Assembly (NCBI GenBank): GCA_002224055.1
Contig: AZLU01000028.1
Span: forward strand, 111,262-175,261
Direction of reading: 5' to 3'
DNA from: Pezizomycotina sp. ARF18
Taxonomy: Eukaryota; Ascomycota
Length of the DNA stretch: 64,000 nucleotides
Positions within the stretch are counted from its first letter, which is position 1; the number at the start of each line of letters is the position of its first letter. Position numbers and translations under genes: made by a program. Shown piece after piece: positions 1-11,299 of the stretch. The notes under the pieces are model-generated. The model had not been told where the DNA came from, ran no database searches, and worked only from the letters and a program-made list of their open reading frames with translations.

Positions 1-1124
1 AGCCTTGGTGTAAATTCGCGCGTTATATCTCTCATCGTCATACATCCGAATTTCGATGGTAATCTTCTTGCTACTCCACGTACTGTCCCCTTGACAGTTG
101 GGGTTTTCGCAGGTGAACGATCCCATGATATGGGTACGGTAAAAGTCTGACATTCCGTCTTCGTTATCTTGACGGTGGAAAGCGAGATCTTCTAGAGGAA
201 ATTCAGCGGCGATAAAACTGTGTAGTTCTGGGTACATCGAGTAACTACGACCGGCCTCGAGGGCTTTGAACTTTCCTTCTGGGACTTTCTTTTGGGTTTA
301 TTGTATTTTTACAGCTTGTCATTCTTCGCGGGCTTACTCTCGTCCTTGGTTTGCGCGTTCAATTCTGGCTCACGCGTGGCAAATGTAGCTGTCGTTGCAT
401 TGCCGGTTTTCGCGCTCGCGATGCCAGCCACTGCCACGGGTTTTCCGGGTCGTCCTTTTCTACGTTTTTGGAGGTTACCGCGGGTTTACTCTTTTCTTCT
501 TCTTTTTCGAAGGCTTAGCATTGCTCGTCAGACTTGAAGTATTTTCACCCGCGGTAGCAATATGGTTATCTGGACTGTTGATAACAGCTGCGACTGGCTC
601 GCCGTGAGTTTGTTCAGCGGAAGGTCGCTTCACCGCGCCGACGGTGGCCTTGGCGATATCCTTATTGTTCCCTTGCGGAATTTTGTCCCCGCCGCCTGTT
701 TGCTTCTGGCTTTCCTCTTACGGCGGGGCTTTTTCCGATCCACCGGGGCATCGTCGGGAGTTGCGTCGTTTTCTCCAAGAGCACCCCCGCTATTACCGGC
801 GTTTCCGAGACTGTCAGGGGATACTACCGTCTCCCCAGTGGATACAGGATCTTTATTCCCCGCAGTAGGCTCATTCGCAGTGTCGACAACGTTGAGATTA
901 GTAGCGTTGGCACCGGCTATTGATACACCTCCGACAGAATCGCCGCTTTTGCCCTCGTGCTTTCGTCGCTTCCTCTCTTCATCCACAAACTTTCTGAGGC
1001 GCCGGGCGATTTTATTCATGTCCAGGTGGTTGAGCTCCGAGGAATCTATAGCCCTAAGCCTCCCTTGGAAGTCCTCGGCATCCTTGAACGTCAAACTGGA
1101 CAGAGAAGTTATTAGTTCCTCCAT
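1..1124 (-). CDS. zf-3CxxC zinc-binding domain protein (partial at window edge, frame-broken)
   Basis: The gene reads leftward from an ATG at 1122-1124. The first 165 residues open with MEELITSLSSLTFKDAEDFQ, then a basic linker with KKPRRKRK, which could be a nuclear localisation signal. Between about 700 and 300 the reading continues in other frames through Lys/Ala/Thr-rich sequence (a KKKKR tract near 490-510). From about 290 to 1 the frame encodes ALEAGRSYSMYPELHSFI and FTCENPNC, then a Trp-x-Ser, followed by IEIRMYDDERYNARIYTKA. That is the start of the fungal zf-3CxxC zinc-binding domain, whose remaining cysteines lie beyond position 1. At least three frame changes are needed; none has a convincing intron, so indels or decay are likely. 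The neighbour at 1645-2300 is a paralog with the same N-terminus. Function is unknown for the family; domain call is good, gene structure is not. Confidence 0.62.
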
Positions 1125-1644
1125 AATTCGCGGGGTTTGGCGTTTAGCCTCGATCAGACCCTCTCGGGGAATTACTAGCGGCAGTGGGTTCTCAATCTCT
1201 ATCCCGGATTTCGATCTAGGATGTTATATGGATTGAACGATAGAAACAAAGAAGAAACGATGGAAAGAACGATGGAAAGAAGTGAATTAAGCCTGCAGCT
1301 CATGAACGCTGTCTTTCAAATTATTTATAGCAGGACGTGACAAGGCTAGAGACCTTTAACGGCTGACATATGCAGCCGTGTGGCAAATCCCGCGGGTTGA
1401 CTTGGCGGAGAATCATGAATATTTCCCCGCTGCTTGCTATCGGCGAGGCTGACAAGGAACAATTGACACGTTCGTGTTTGCAGGACGGATTATGGCGTTT
1501 GATGGAACAGATTGACTCCACAGCGCTTGGGTCTTTATTCTTTCCGCCAGCGGTAGCCAATACTTACAATCCTCGATCAAAAATCCTCACCTTCCCAGAT
1601 CCCTTGCTCGTACAGTGCTCGAATGTCCGCCTTACTCCCGGGTT

Positions 1645-2300
1645 TTAAAGCCGGCGCCCCACATTGCCAACCAGTGTGCTATGCTCCGTGTAAACATCCT
1701 TATCCAACTTTGGCCTCGAAGTCATACCACAAACCCGCAGCGTTGATGATAAACCCGCACGTTATAAGTGTTGGTAGCGTAAAGTCGAACATTGACCGCT
1801 ATCTCGTCGCTTCGCCACTGTCTCCTGGAACACTGCTTGTTGACCACATCTAAACTTGCCCGGAACGGCTATCACTTGGCTATTTGCAACAAAATCATCT
1901 GTGTCTTCCATCTCGAAAACTATATTGAGGCCGGCGGTCCGTATAAACTCATAGAGTTCTAGAAACATTGACCATTCGTCCCCTGTAAATCCTGGTTGTC
2001 GAGCTGCACTTCGGGGTCCAAGCCACTGGGTATCCTTCTTGGATTTATCAGTTCCTACACCTACGTTACTACTAATGATTCTAGCTTTGTTTACTGCTTG
2101 ATACGGCATTATCAGGCCCTGTTTCTTCTTTCTGCTCCTTCGAGTAAACTCGCCTTGGACGGACCTCCGAAAGCTTTTTGTCGTTTCTTTCGAGTTCGCG
2201 ATCTGCTTTAGCTCGGGAACCTCAAGGTCCTCAGGCTTTCTTGAAACACATGGGCGTCAGTAACGGCTAGTTGGGATAAGGAGGAAGTAAGCTGGTCCAT
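1645..2300 (-). CDS. zf-3CxxC zinc-binding domain protein, tandem paralog (frame-broken)
   Basis: The ATG is at 2298-2300 and the N-terminus MDQLTSSLSQLAVTDAHVFQ matches MEELITSLSSLTFKDAEDFQ of the gene at 1-1124, so the two are tandem paralogs about 1.2 kb apart on the same strand. After one frame slip near 2230 the protein continues through a basic stretch (FTRRSRKKKQ) to GDEWSMFLELYEFI and GKFRCGQQ. A second slip near 1840 leads to CSRRQWRSDEIAVNVRLY and YNVRVYHQRC, which is the zf-3CxxC pattern (C-x-x-C, W, then a strand ending in RVY-x-x-RC). The end is not settled; MTSRPKLDKDVYTEH fits the usual tail of the domain and a stop occurs near 1645. Zinc binding is inferred from the family; role unknown. 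Confidence 0.6.
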
Positions 2301-2803
2301 CGTCGCTGCTTGTGCTGGTGCACGTGTTGGGATTTGAGGATTCGATGATTAAAGGATGCTTTTTAACATATACATCTAGAATGTCATATTCTATTTGTTA
2401 CCCTCTCGCTATATGCGGGGATCGCAATCACGGCAGGGTAACTATGAGCGAAAATGAAACGAGGCAATTCCTCACTAAAATGAATTATAAAGGCATATCC
2501 TGTTGGTAAATCCAAGCAACGCAGTAAAAGACACACGGCTATGAAAGTAGCCCGGTAAGCCTTCGATTTTTGCGCGTGGAGACTACCGGTAAGTGCAGGC
2601 GAATAGCATGTCAAGGCTTTCCAACGAGGCTCTGCCGGGGTTTAGTGACGTGTTTGCCGTGCGACGAAAGCTGAGCCACTTAAAAAGGTCGCAATTGCAT
2701 TCCGAGCCCTGCCCACATATCGTCACTTTTAGATAGCACTGTTTTTTCTAACCTCAGAGCAAACTTCTCATCCACGGCCTTTGTCGGCGAGCATATAGCC
2801 GAA

Positions 2804-3330
2804 ATGCTCATGGAATTCCTCCCGGTCGAAGTCCTGTTCGAGATCCGTGACAACCTGCCATCTGAAGTCGATAGACAATCTCTCCGATATTCCTGTCGCA
2901 AGTTCTACTTCGCGCTTCCTCCTCCGCCGTGTCGGCTTTCCACGTTCAACGATCCGGACATCCGCCCTAAAGGCGGCGCACGTTGGCTTTCCAAACACGA
3001 ACAGTGGGAGTTCCAAGAGCGGCTGTTCCTCAGCCTAGACCTGTCGCGTCGGAAAGAGAGAGAGGTTTGCAAGGGCTGCCTGAGGGTCACGAAAGCGATA
3101 ATCCCTACACTCCCACTTCGGGTGACGTGGACATCCGAGGTTTCTATGAAAGACGAAGTGGAAGACCAAGTCTGTGTTCGATGCGGGTAAGTTTGGGGTC
3201 CCGCTTGCTTTTTCATATCTGAAACCAATATTTTCGGTTACTAGTAGACTCAACGAACGGATGAATCTCACTATGATTTTGCAGCTACATACTCCCGGGC
3301 CGACCCCGGAAACGATATCGCTCTATTTGA
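2804..3330 (+). CDS. small F-box protein with C-terminal CxxC pairs, one intron
   Basis: Two exons (2804-3186 and 3285-3330) joined across a 98-bp intron with GTAAGT donor and TTTTGCAG acceptor give an uninterrupted 142-residue protein. Residues 4-36 (FLPVEVLFEIRDNLPSEVDR then LRYSCRKF) are an F-box, the segment that binds Skp1 in SCF ubiquitin ligases. Further on, CKGC and CVRC pairs are spaced like a zinc-binding knuckle, and the protein ends in a basic tail (GRPRKRYRSI). Small F-box proteins of this layout are numerous in filamentous ascomycetes; substrates are unknown. The splice is supported because it converts CVRCG-stop into CVRCGYILPG, a natural continuation. This is one of the few genes here with no frame damage. 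Confidence 0.72.
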
Positions 3331-3645
3331 TGGCGGCGGCCGAGTATTCGATAGATAAATCTTTTTATAGTTCTGCCTAGACCTCAATGAATTTCATGTG
3401 CATATATTTTCTGAAAATTATGAATAAGGAAGCACGAGTCTAATTACTCACAATCTACCGATCTTTCGGCATCCTGTATCATCACTAGCTATTTAAAAAC
3501 AGGAACGGGCATTGTGTAAACCTATAGGATACATTTAAAGATGAAGAACCACGGGCATCGTGTCTCTTGAGCACTCCTCTCCCTCCAGCCGAAATCTAGC
3601 CCCGATCTGTGAAATCCCGATATAACCATCACCTTTACCGCCCCC

Positions 3646-3984
3646 TTACTGGAGCAAATACTTATAACTAGGCTGCGAAGCACAAACACCAGCGCCGACG
3701 TTCTGGAGCTTCGAATATCCGTGGCCGTACGGATCACATACCCAGATCCCGCTCTTGAAGCTCGTGAGCATGTACTTGTAATAGGTTCCGAAGTTGTTTC
3801 CTCCGCCGCATGCGCTCGCAGGAACCTTTTGGATGCCTGTATAGGTGTAACCGGAGGGTACGGTGCACGACCACTGCCCGTCGAGACCGCCCGAGGAACC
3901 GCCGCCGAGGCCGCCGAAGGATGCGGCGGGAAGTGCGGAAGCAAGGGAGGCTGAGAGGACGAGAATCGTGGTGGAAGCCTTCAT
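3646..3984 (-). CDS. small secreted cysteine-containing protein (112 aa)
   Basis: An intact, intronless 112-codon gene from ATG 3982-3984 to the stop at 3646. The first 20 residues (MKASTTILVLSASLASALPA) are a clear signal peptide. A glycine-rich stretch (FGGLGGGSSGGL) follows, then a compact domain with four cysteines (WSC, SAC, WVC, GVC) which could make two disulfides, and aromatic residues around YKYMLTSF and YKYLLQ. I do not recognise the family. Size, secretion signal and even cysteine number are those of a small secreted protein or candidate effector, which is inference only. A TATA box lies about 125 bp upstream. Codon use and lack of damage set it apart from most neighbours. Confidence 0.72.
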   Translation of the reverse strand: MKASTTILVLSASLASALPAASFGGLGGGSSGGLDGQWSCTVPSGYTYTGIQKVPASACGGGNNFGTYYKYMLTSFKSGIWVCDPYGHGYSKLQNVGAGVCASQPSYKYLLQ

Positions 3985-4106
3985 TGTTGGTGTTTAGGTT
4001 CTGTGGGCTGGAAATAGAGGGTATAGAGACTGATCGAGGGACGTGGTGAATGTACTGGAGAACTATGGGGGAAGATAGTACTCTAGGGGGAGGCAAGATC
4101 GGCGGG

Positions 4107-4114
4107 TTTATATA
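4107..4114 (-). promoter_or_regulatory. TATA box of the 112-aa secreted protein gene
   Basis: TATATAAA on the minus strand, about 125 bp before the ATG at 3984. No other element was identified. Confidence 0.45.
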
Positions 4115-5270
4115 CCCACGACGTTCGCTTCGAGGATACACAGGGTACCCAACAGGACTCTGTGTCACATTTAACAATGTATCTACAAAGAGGTAACCCT
4201 TTCATCTTTCAGCCTTGTTTTGGGCAGTTTGACAAGGGTAGATTCTAGATCAAAGTGCCTAACGAGACGAATTCGGCCCATGTCGGCGATATGAACAATC
4301 CGCTTCGTGAGACAAAAAACCCAAAGACATTGTTGGTAAGGGATACACGGATGAGCAATCCTCTGTCAAGGTAATTTTTATTTATAACATATAAAACGGT
4401 GAGTGTATCTACATGGCATTCCTCGCAACTTCTATTTCTGTCTAATGACTGTGGAGACATTGTCTTCACTCTCGTAGAATCTAGGCTAATTTACTATTTC
4501 AAGACATCAATCACTGCCATGGTCGCGGAACTGGACGCAGAAAACATCGGAAATATAATCGTCACATTTTGCGAATGTGGATACGATGCTAACAGTTGAA
4601 TGTCTGGGCAAGGATCAAGCTTTATGCCAGGGCTGAACAATTTAACATCTACAAGGACTGTTGCACTGTTCATCATCCAATAAGAAGCTCCACATCGCGA
4701 CACTTCTTTCCTCCTCGCTTGAGTGAAAATATGGCAATTCGAGCGGGATACTGACAAGGCACCTTTTGGCATGTTATCAACATTTGCCGGAGATCACCTT
4801 CCCGTAAGGGTCACTTAGACCCGCTCTACAGCCATATCAAAAAACGTCTAGAACAGGTGCTTAACTCGTGCAAGCTTTTTATTCTTCGAGGAGGAACAGG
4901 AGACAGGTAAGTCCACGCGGCCGTGATCATGAATAGCTTGGCAGACACTGTTAACGTCTGCGGCGTCGAAGTTACATCAAGAGGTCTATAATGATCAGAA
5001 CCCAACGCGATCTTCAAGAACGGCGGCACAACGTGATCATCACGTGGCGTTTACGAATTCGCTGAGTCTTTTCAGCACTCAGAGCCTCAGCAGGATTTTA
5101 CTTCAAACGCGGCTTTGCTGTTCAAATCTATACAACCACTAGTATGAGCCTTCAAACACCCCGCGCTTGAAAATGACGGCCGCTACGACCAAAGGATTTA
5201 ATTGCGTAAAGAAGAAGTAATCCGCTGGTATACTACATCGAACTAAGGAATATACCAACAGATTACTATA
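4115..5270. other. intergenic stretch, one weak coding-like piece
   Basis: No gene recognised. On the minus strand, 4826-5050 reads with protein-like composition (HVVPPFLKIALGSDHYRPLD then TSTPQTLTVSAKLFM) but has no identifiable domain, start or upstream partner. It could be the relic of a gene end. The rest shows nothing supportable. Confidence 0.25.
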
Positions 5271-5273
5271 GTT

Positions 5274-6708
5274 ATGTCGTCAACCAGAAGGATATTAAGG
5301 GTGTACTCCCGACGGAATATTGCTGAGCGTAAGTTTCTCCACACGCCAGTGTTCTCGTTAATACGAGATATAGAACGAGTGCAGTATTCCTACCGGGTCT
5401 AGACATCCGACCACTCACACTACCTCCAATGTGAGATACAGATCCCAAAATGGCTCGCGGGTGAAGCTCAGTCAGCCTCTCGCGAGCGCCTTCCCGACTA
5501 TGCCACCTTACGCACCCTCCAGCTAACCTACAGCGCATTCAAGACCTTCGCAACACCGTTTCTCTACAAAACGATCCGGCTACCACACTACCCCGCCGAT
5601 GCCGTCGCACGGATAATAAATCTTGTCGACTCTGGTTACCTCAAGTACTTCAAGCACCTCATAATCCCGTTCGAGGTCATTTTAAGTGAAGATTCACCTA
5701 CTTTTGCTCGCCTGGAAAGGCACATAGCGGTAGAGCCTAAGGACAACATGAAGCCATTGCTAAATCATCTGATCAAGTTTCTCGCGGCGTGCCGAGGACT
5801 ATAGCTCGCCTATCGCTGGGCGTATTCAGTGGGATTAAGATGCCACTGACGACGGAGGAGAATTACGAATTTTTTCAGTTACTGGGCGCGGCGCTGCGAG
5901 AGATGCCGCCGGAGTTTAGGATCGACATAATGGAGTTTTAGACGTATAGCGTTTATGGCCCGGAGAGGGTGATAAGGCCTAATCAAGAGCTTGTTAAAAA
6001 GTAAGATGCTGCTCACACCATTACTCTATATTAGAAAAAAAAAAGCAGCTTACTTCAAAACAGAAAGATCTAGCAACGCTGACGAGATTATGTATTTGCA
6101 GGGTTTAGGATTTGAGGGTCTATTGCTCTAGCGACGCAACAGAAGACGAGTTTGCAAGAGCAGCTAAGTTACGAGGACTTCGACGACGTTAGTGCTGATA
6201 TAGAGGCATTCTTCAGTTGCGGTGTTTTCCCCAATGACCCTCAATTCAGGGCGTTCGTCTTAGACTGCGGTCGCATTGGTATTCGCTACTCGTGTCTGAG
6301 CTTCGAAATGGACGAATCTAGCGCGCGAAACCTAAAGTACCTGCGACTGTGCGACTGCTTCCTGAGTCGGAAGTGCTTTGCGAGGTTTTTCAGCACATAG
6401 TCAGCCTCGAAAAAGTAGAGCTGAGACATATGTGGTTGTCAACTGGGGCAAGTGGTATGCTCAAACTCGGAGACACGGCCTGTTGTGGAAAGAAATCTTT
6501 GGTATATTTGCGGGATTGGGTAAGTTGGGAGAAGTAGGGTTCTCCGAACTCCATTATTGGTGGCCGCGTGACGAAGGGGAAGACGTGGAAAGGCTGATGA
6601 AGGAAAATGAGATTCCGGGAAGGCCCCTGTATTCGGGATATCAGGAGGATTACGATGCGCTCAGGCAGTTATTACAGGGCAAGATAATAGTTGCCGATTT
6701 CCTTTAGA
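5274..6708 (+). pseudogene. F-box-like family A member 1 (A1), frame-broken
   Basis: Member of a family with copies at 9821-11287 (A2) and 14489-15875 (A3). Exon 1 ends in an F-box-like start (VLPTE, then a slipped ILLS) at a GTAAGT donor. Intron 5329-5441 is followed by IPKWLAGEAQSASRERLPDY, ATLRTLQLTYSAFKTFATPF and KYFKHLIIPFEV, which align with A2 and A3. After a slip near 5805 comes IARLSLGVFSGIKMPLTTEE, then an in-frame TAG at 5938-5940. A second intron (about 6002-6101) matches an intron in A2. The last part (LGKLGEVGFSELHYWW, then IPGRPLYSGYQEDYDALRQL) is the family C-terminus. Probably an F-box plus degenerate leucine-rich-repeat protein. At least three frame changes and one stop are present, so it is decayed or badly assembled. 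Confidence 0.6.
5329..5441 (+). other. intron 1 of F-box family A1
   Basis: GTAAGT donor and ATACAG acceptor. The position, directly after the F-box LPxEILLS segment, is the same as the first introns of A2 and A3, which supports all three models. Confidence 0.5.
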
Positions 6709-6990
6709 AGAAATTGGAGCCCTGAGGGAACGCGACTCGGATGGCTATAGCCCTATGGAGTAGCGATCAGATTGTCGGTGTAGTTGACATTTGGTAGTTA
6801 GAAATGATGAAGGTTCTTTGTCACAGCTTACACACTCAATTAACAAGCTTGGTTACATGCGGACCGTGATATCTGGTTGATGTATTAGACCCCCTTGATA
6901 AGCATTTAATTAGGCAAAAGTTTAAGTATGCTCAATCAACCTTACACATTTACACGCTACGTACTACATTCACTACCATCAAGCAATAGT

Positions 6991-8750
6991 TCATAATCTA
7001 GCCCGGTGAAATAAATATCTGCCGTGTACATATCCACTTCGTCTTCCCTGAACGAGCATTGGATAAAAAGCACTTTCATAGTTGGACACCTGCAGCCATG
7101 GACGAGCCAAAAGTTCGTCGGCGGATGCTCGCTCCTCTGACTCCCACCGCAGCATCCGCATAAGAAAATCTTCGAGAGCTTCCTTATCCTGGGTCAAAGA
7201 ATCGATTCCCTCCCTTTCCACAACCTCACCGTCCGGTTCTCCTTCCTCTTCGTAGATGCATCTGGGTGCTCGGAGACTTTGAAGGGTTTAATATGCGCTC
7301 TGAAAGGTTCGATGACTTGGTCTCCTAAACATTCCTCTTTTTATCAACGCACTCTATACACTTGAGAAGCTTGTAGGGAGAGGGCTTTTACCCGCTGCGT
7401 CTACGAACTCGTCCGCCCGAGTCCACCTCGACCGTAGAGCGGGGGAAGCGGCCCCAGACGCTGTATCAGCCACTCGGTGTGTTCCGCCAGAGTAAAGTCA
7501 CCCTCGGTCGCCATTAGTATCATCTCTGAGGAATCTTCTTCCGCAACCGCTCGAAATAGCTATGAGAGGAAATAATCAGCTCAGAAACACGACGATTTTT
7601 GCCACCCTTTTGAAAAAAAATTGCACTTATGCTACAGCCAAACGTCCATATATCGACCTTTTCGGTCAACGGGTAGCTTGAACAACTGCTCCGGGCTTCG
7701 AAGCTCGAGAGGTGTAGGTGCAAATTCCGCAATCGCGCCAGAGTTAACCGCTACAAATTTGTTTTGCTTTTAATAGAAGAAAATAGAGGGGAACGAAAAG
7801 ATACGCATCAGAGCGATGGAAATCAAGACTCATCAACCCGAGGTCGCTGACCTTGAAGTTGAGGCTTTCGCCTTCCTCCCCAGAAAAATCTCCGCCGTCC
7901 CAATTTCCCCGGGGATAAATGTATCTGGGTCCATTTGGTTGGGCAGACGTACCGTCTAGGCGCTTTGTTTCTATGCCCTTGATCTCCGGATATAGCTTCT
8001 CCAATATGTCTGATATGATTCGCTCAACTCGTGTATATCCTTTGAAGAAACCAATACGTTCCCAAGATGGAAGTCTATATGTTTTCAAAGATGGTGCAAG
8101 AGCAAGATAAGAAAGAAAGACTATTGCGTAGGGGGCCCAGAGACTTCAAAGGCCGAAAGCGTACCTGAGTGAACATAACCGTTCTTGTGGATAAGGCAAC
8201 TTGAAAGCCCACTGAGGACTTGGGCACACATGCGTTTAAGCGACTTCTCTGTAAATTTTGCTCTCGTTCCGACCCTCGACCGCATCACTTCAAAAACTAT
8301 GCATTCGTGCTCCCCATTGGGTCCATGGTGGATGAATGTGTCTAGTGTCTCAAGGAGGTACTGATGTCCCAGATGGTCTGGGAAAGAGTTTGATATTGCA
8401 GTGAGTACCGCGCTCTAACTGAGCTCCCCCGATTTCGCATCTTTGGCTATGAGGACTTTTAAAGCAAACAACTTATGGAGGCCATTTTTAAAGAATTCGA
8501 GACAACGATGATTAGCACTTGAAGTTTGGCTTCATTCAAACTATTGGAACAGGGAACCTGGCTTCTCGCCTGTGATCTCTCGCCAACCAAACAGTCGCGT
8601 AGCCGCCGTATCCGATCTTGCGGAGTACCTCGTATCTCCTGGACTTGAAAATGTCACCAACATCTATTTTGGTCCGGATTCTTTGCCTTTGGCGTTGTAC
8701 TTTGTCGTACAAAGGCGTTCATGTGGAAATATCCTTCGCAAATTGAAGTC
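6991..8750 (-). pseudogene. SRPK-like serine/threonine protein kinase, broken
   Basis: Kinase landmarks appear in order on the minus strand: the glycine loop YEVLRKIGYGGYATVWLARD near 8570-8630; the ALKVL lysine strand near 8460; YLLETLDTFIHHGPNGEHEC and IVFEVM near 8300-8370; the catalytic loop VHSDFHLGNVLV spanning intron 8075-8164; KRLDGTSAQPNGPRYI and the DFG-equivalent FKVSDLG near 7850; EKVDIWTFGC near 7650; EHTEWLIQRLGPLP near 7470; and FLMRMLRWESEERASADELL near 7130. This is the layout of fungal SRPK-like kinases (family knowledge: SR-protein kinases; the fungal expansions are mostly uncharacterised). An in-frame TAG lies in the N-lobe near 8420, and several frame slips separate the parts, so no active kinase can be read as it stands. 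The 5' end is unresolved. Confidence 0.68.
8075..8164 (-). other. intron in the SRPK-like kinase
   Basis: GTACGC donor at 8164 and ATATAG acceptor at 8075. Splicing rebuilds H-S-D-F-H-L-G-N, the catalytic loop with both the aspartate and the asparagine, which strongly supports it. Confidence 0.55.
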
Positions 8751-8759
8751 TCGACCAGA

Positions 8760-9815
8760 AAATCCCGAAGAATGAGAGCCCTGCAAGTTTCTCAAGATCT
8801 TCGAAGACGATCCTATTCATCTGATTTGACAACGAGGTCCATCATAAACTCTCCACCGAAGAGACGTCCGCAGCATCTATGCCAATGTCCATTCTCTTGA
8901 GGAGCAATAGTAGTCCGTCTTGTTGATACAACGTCATGTTCTGGGTTTTGTAATCTCAATAATCGGGATCGTTACACGACCTTCAAATCAGAGATGTTTT
9001 TAGTTAGGAATTACTCTCCGTCTATGTTTATACTTTGTAAGCATCGTAGCAGTTACTGGCGTGGAAACTTTTTGTGTTTATTTAAAAGTAACTTTAGATT
9101 TGAGAGTTTTAGACGATACTTGCAAATGCGAATAGCCTTTTCATCCTGATGTCATGGTACGAAGTTAAACACGAAGTAGGTCCTTCCACTTTGTAGCCTT
9201 CTACATTCCCATGGTTCATAGAGTTGCATAAGACGAATATAAATAGGGCGCATTTACCTCCCCTCCTCTGATTTTATTCTGTTCTCTTTGATATACCTAA
9301 GGAGAAGTTGAAAAGCCAATAGCCACTCCATGGACATCCACGGAAGAAACACTTCTGTTTGGAAGGATTGGCCCTGGTGATCTGCCTCTCTGCAGCGCTG
9401 GCAGAGGAATTCGCCTGTCTGATCCCTCGCTGGACGAGGCATTCGACTCCCGACATCCCCGGGCTGGTCTAAGATCAGACCTGGGATTGACGGAAGGGAG
9501 TGGCTATCAGGTCTTTTCGTGTCTCTCTCTTTTGTTTACAGACATGTTTCAACTCGGTGTATCATGATATTAGAAGTAGATAGGATCGTGTACATTGAAA
9601 AAATAAGAAAACAAGAGATGAGCTGTCATTTAAAGGAGCAGAAATGTAATGGACTTAAAATAAATAAATAAATAAATACATAATGAACCACACTCTCTCA
9701 AATGACGTGAATTGAATATTCAACCCAAAAGCAACAGTTTCACGATCACGGCCACAACAGGCAAATAAAATATCATTCTTCCCGCAACAGTATCGCGGTA
9801 CGTCCTTCTCTGGCA
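8760..9815. other. intergenic stretch with a TATA-like site
   Basis: No gene supported. At 9238 there is TATAAATAGGGCGCATTTAC, very like the NmrA gene promoter at 12044. The sequence after it holds a hydrophobic, signal-peptide-like run (GLALVICLSAALAEEFACLI at about 9360-9420) but no matching start, so it may be a gene remnant. An (AAAT)n run occupies 9659-9679. Confidence 0.3.
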
Positions 9816-9820
9816 TCACG

Positions 9821-11287
9821 ATGCAATTAATCGAAGAATCACGCGAAGCTGTCAAACAGACTCCACATTTACCGGCGGAGCTGCTTCTAAGCGAACGTAT
9901 CTACAACTGTTACCTTCCAATTGCTCAACATGACACGAGCCGAATCAAGCAGCGAAAGCCTTATCCTCCTCTTTCTTCTTCTTCTTCTACTGTTAGCTAA
10001 TGCATATCTACTCTCCGCAGATCACGGAATGCTTCGCGGAATCCTCCCCCATCTTCGAGCGCCACGGTTATTCCACGCTCCGCGCCCTCCGCCTCACCAG
10101 CCGCTCCTTCAGTGTCTTCGCGACGCTGCTCCTCTTCGACAGGATACGGATCCCGTGGCGCCGTAGCCGAGCCATACCTCGTATGGGAGCACTGATCAAC
10201 TCTGGCTACCTCTTCTACCCCAAGCACCTCATCCTGCCGCTAGAAATGATCTTCGACGACTAAGGGTACAATCCTGACGGCGACCTGTACGAAGATTCGA
10301 CGCTAGTACTGCCTCGCCTCATCTCATTCCCGGTAGCTTATCCGAGGCACATCGAAAGGCTGAGCGTCGGGTTGTGCGGCGACGTCGAAGGGCTGGGCCT
10401 GGCCGACACGCAGATTCTGCTCCTCGAGATGGAGCCGGCGTACGCATACTTTGAAATGCTTGGTCAGGCTTTGGTCGTCGCGTCGATGACGGAGGCTTCG
10501 TTCGGCATCGGTACGATGGAGGTCTAGGTGTAGCGCCTCTTTACTACGGAGAAACTGTGGGCCTTTCAGGGCGGGCGATTGACCGGTAAAGCCCTTAGAA
10601 TCAAAAAAATCAAAAAAAAAAATCTACACTTTTAAAGCTACTTTTATAGTCTTTTACTGACCGCGTATACTCTCTCTAATATAGTGTAAGCGACCTACAT
10701 GTTTACATCCTAGACAACGGACTCGACGAAGAGCTCGACGATGAAGCGTTGGAGGAAATAGCACCGGACATGGACTGGCTCATCTCAACGGCCTTACCGT
10801 CTACCTCGGCGCTCAAGACTCTCACGATAGACTTCGACTAGGCGACCCTGCGGTACCACACCGAGCTCACCTTCCCGCCTTCACCGCGGAGACTCTCACC
10901 CGGCTGCACCTCATCAACGTCGAAACCACCGGCGACGACCTTTTCGCCGCGCTGGAAGCGTTCTCGCAACTGGAGTCGCTCCGGCTGTTCGCCCTGGCGT
11001 TTCCTACGGAGGGCACGGAGCACAGGTGGAAGGACATGTTCGAACTCATGGTCGCGATGGCGGGCCGGAGCCTGCGCGCCGTAGGCTTTTCCATGTTGCA
11101 TTACTCCGACAATGATGATTTTTACGATCGGAAGGGCCGCTGGATAGAGAAGGAAATCCCGCATAGACCGCTGCACTCGAGGTACGAGGAGGACTACGTC
11201 GCGTTTAAGAGGTTGTTGGAAGTGATTACGAAGCGACCCGATGGGTTCTACTGGGGGTCGAGCAGAGTATCGATCCGAATATTTTGA
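9821..11287 (+). pseudogene. F-box-like family A member 2 (A2), interrupted by stops
   Basis: Exon 1 (ATG 9821) encodes MQLIEESREAVKQTPHLPAE then LLLSE, an F-box start that ends at an intron donor (9897). Exon 2 begins about 10021 with ITECFAESSPIFERHGYSTL, RALRLTSRSFSVFATLLLFD and YLFYPKHLILPLEM, matching A1 and A3. The frame then stays open except for TAA 10261, TAG 10525 and TAG 10531. After intron 10586-10684 it reads SDLHVYILDNGLDEELDDEA and, past TAG 10839, ETLTRLHLINVETTGDDLFA and IPHRPLHSRYEEDYVAFKRL to the stop at 11287. Leucine patterning suggests repeats after the F-box. The four stops all fit glutamine codons hit by C-to-T change. One or two frame slips are also present. Role: presumably SCF substrate selection if it ever worked. 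Confidence 0.62.
10586..10684 (+). other. intron 2 of F-box family A2
   Basis: GTAAAG donor and TAATATAG acceptor, 99 bp. The position corresponds to the second intron of A1 (about 6002-6101). It contains an A-rich run at 10604-10620. Confidence 0.4.
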
Positions 11288-11299
11288 AACCGCTTTCCT

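Noticed and set aside
562-1236. Long plus-strand open stretch of 224 codons
   Set aside because: It is antisense to the zf-3CxxC gene; its length comes from GC-rich codons of the true gene.
3734-4177. Minus-strand stretch of 147 codons overlapping the secreted protein
   Set aside because: Shadow of the 112-residue gene; no signal peptide or domain, and Arg-rich from the wrong frame.
5938-10841. Idea that TAG/TAA are read as glutamine in this organism
   Set aside because: Intact genes in the window end normally at TAG, TAA or TGA, and the stops occur mainly in duplicated or decayed genes, so RIP-type mutation is simpler.
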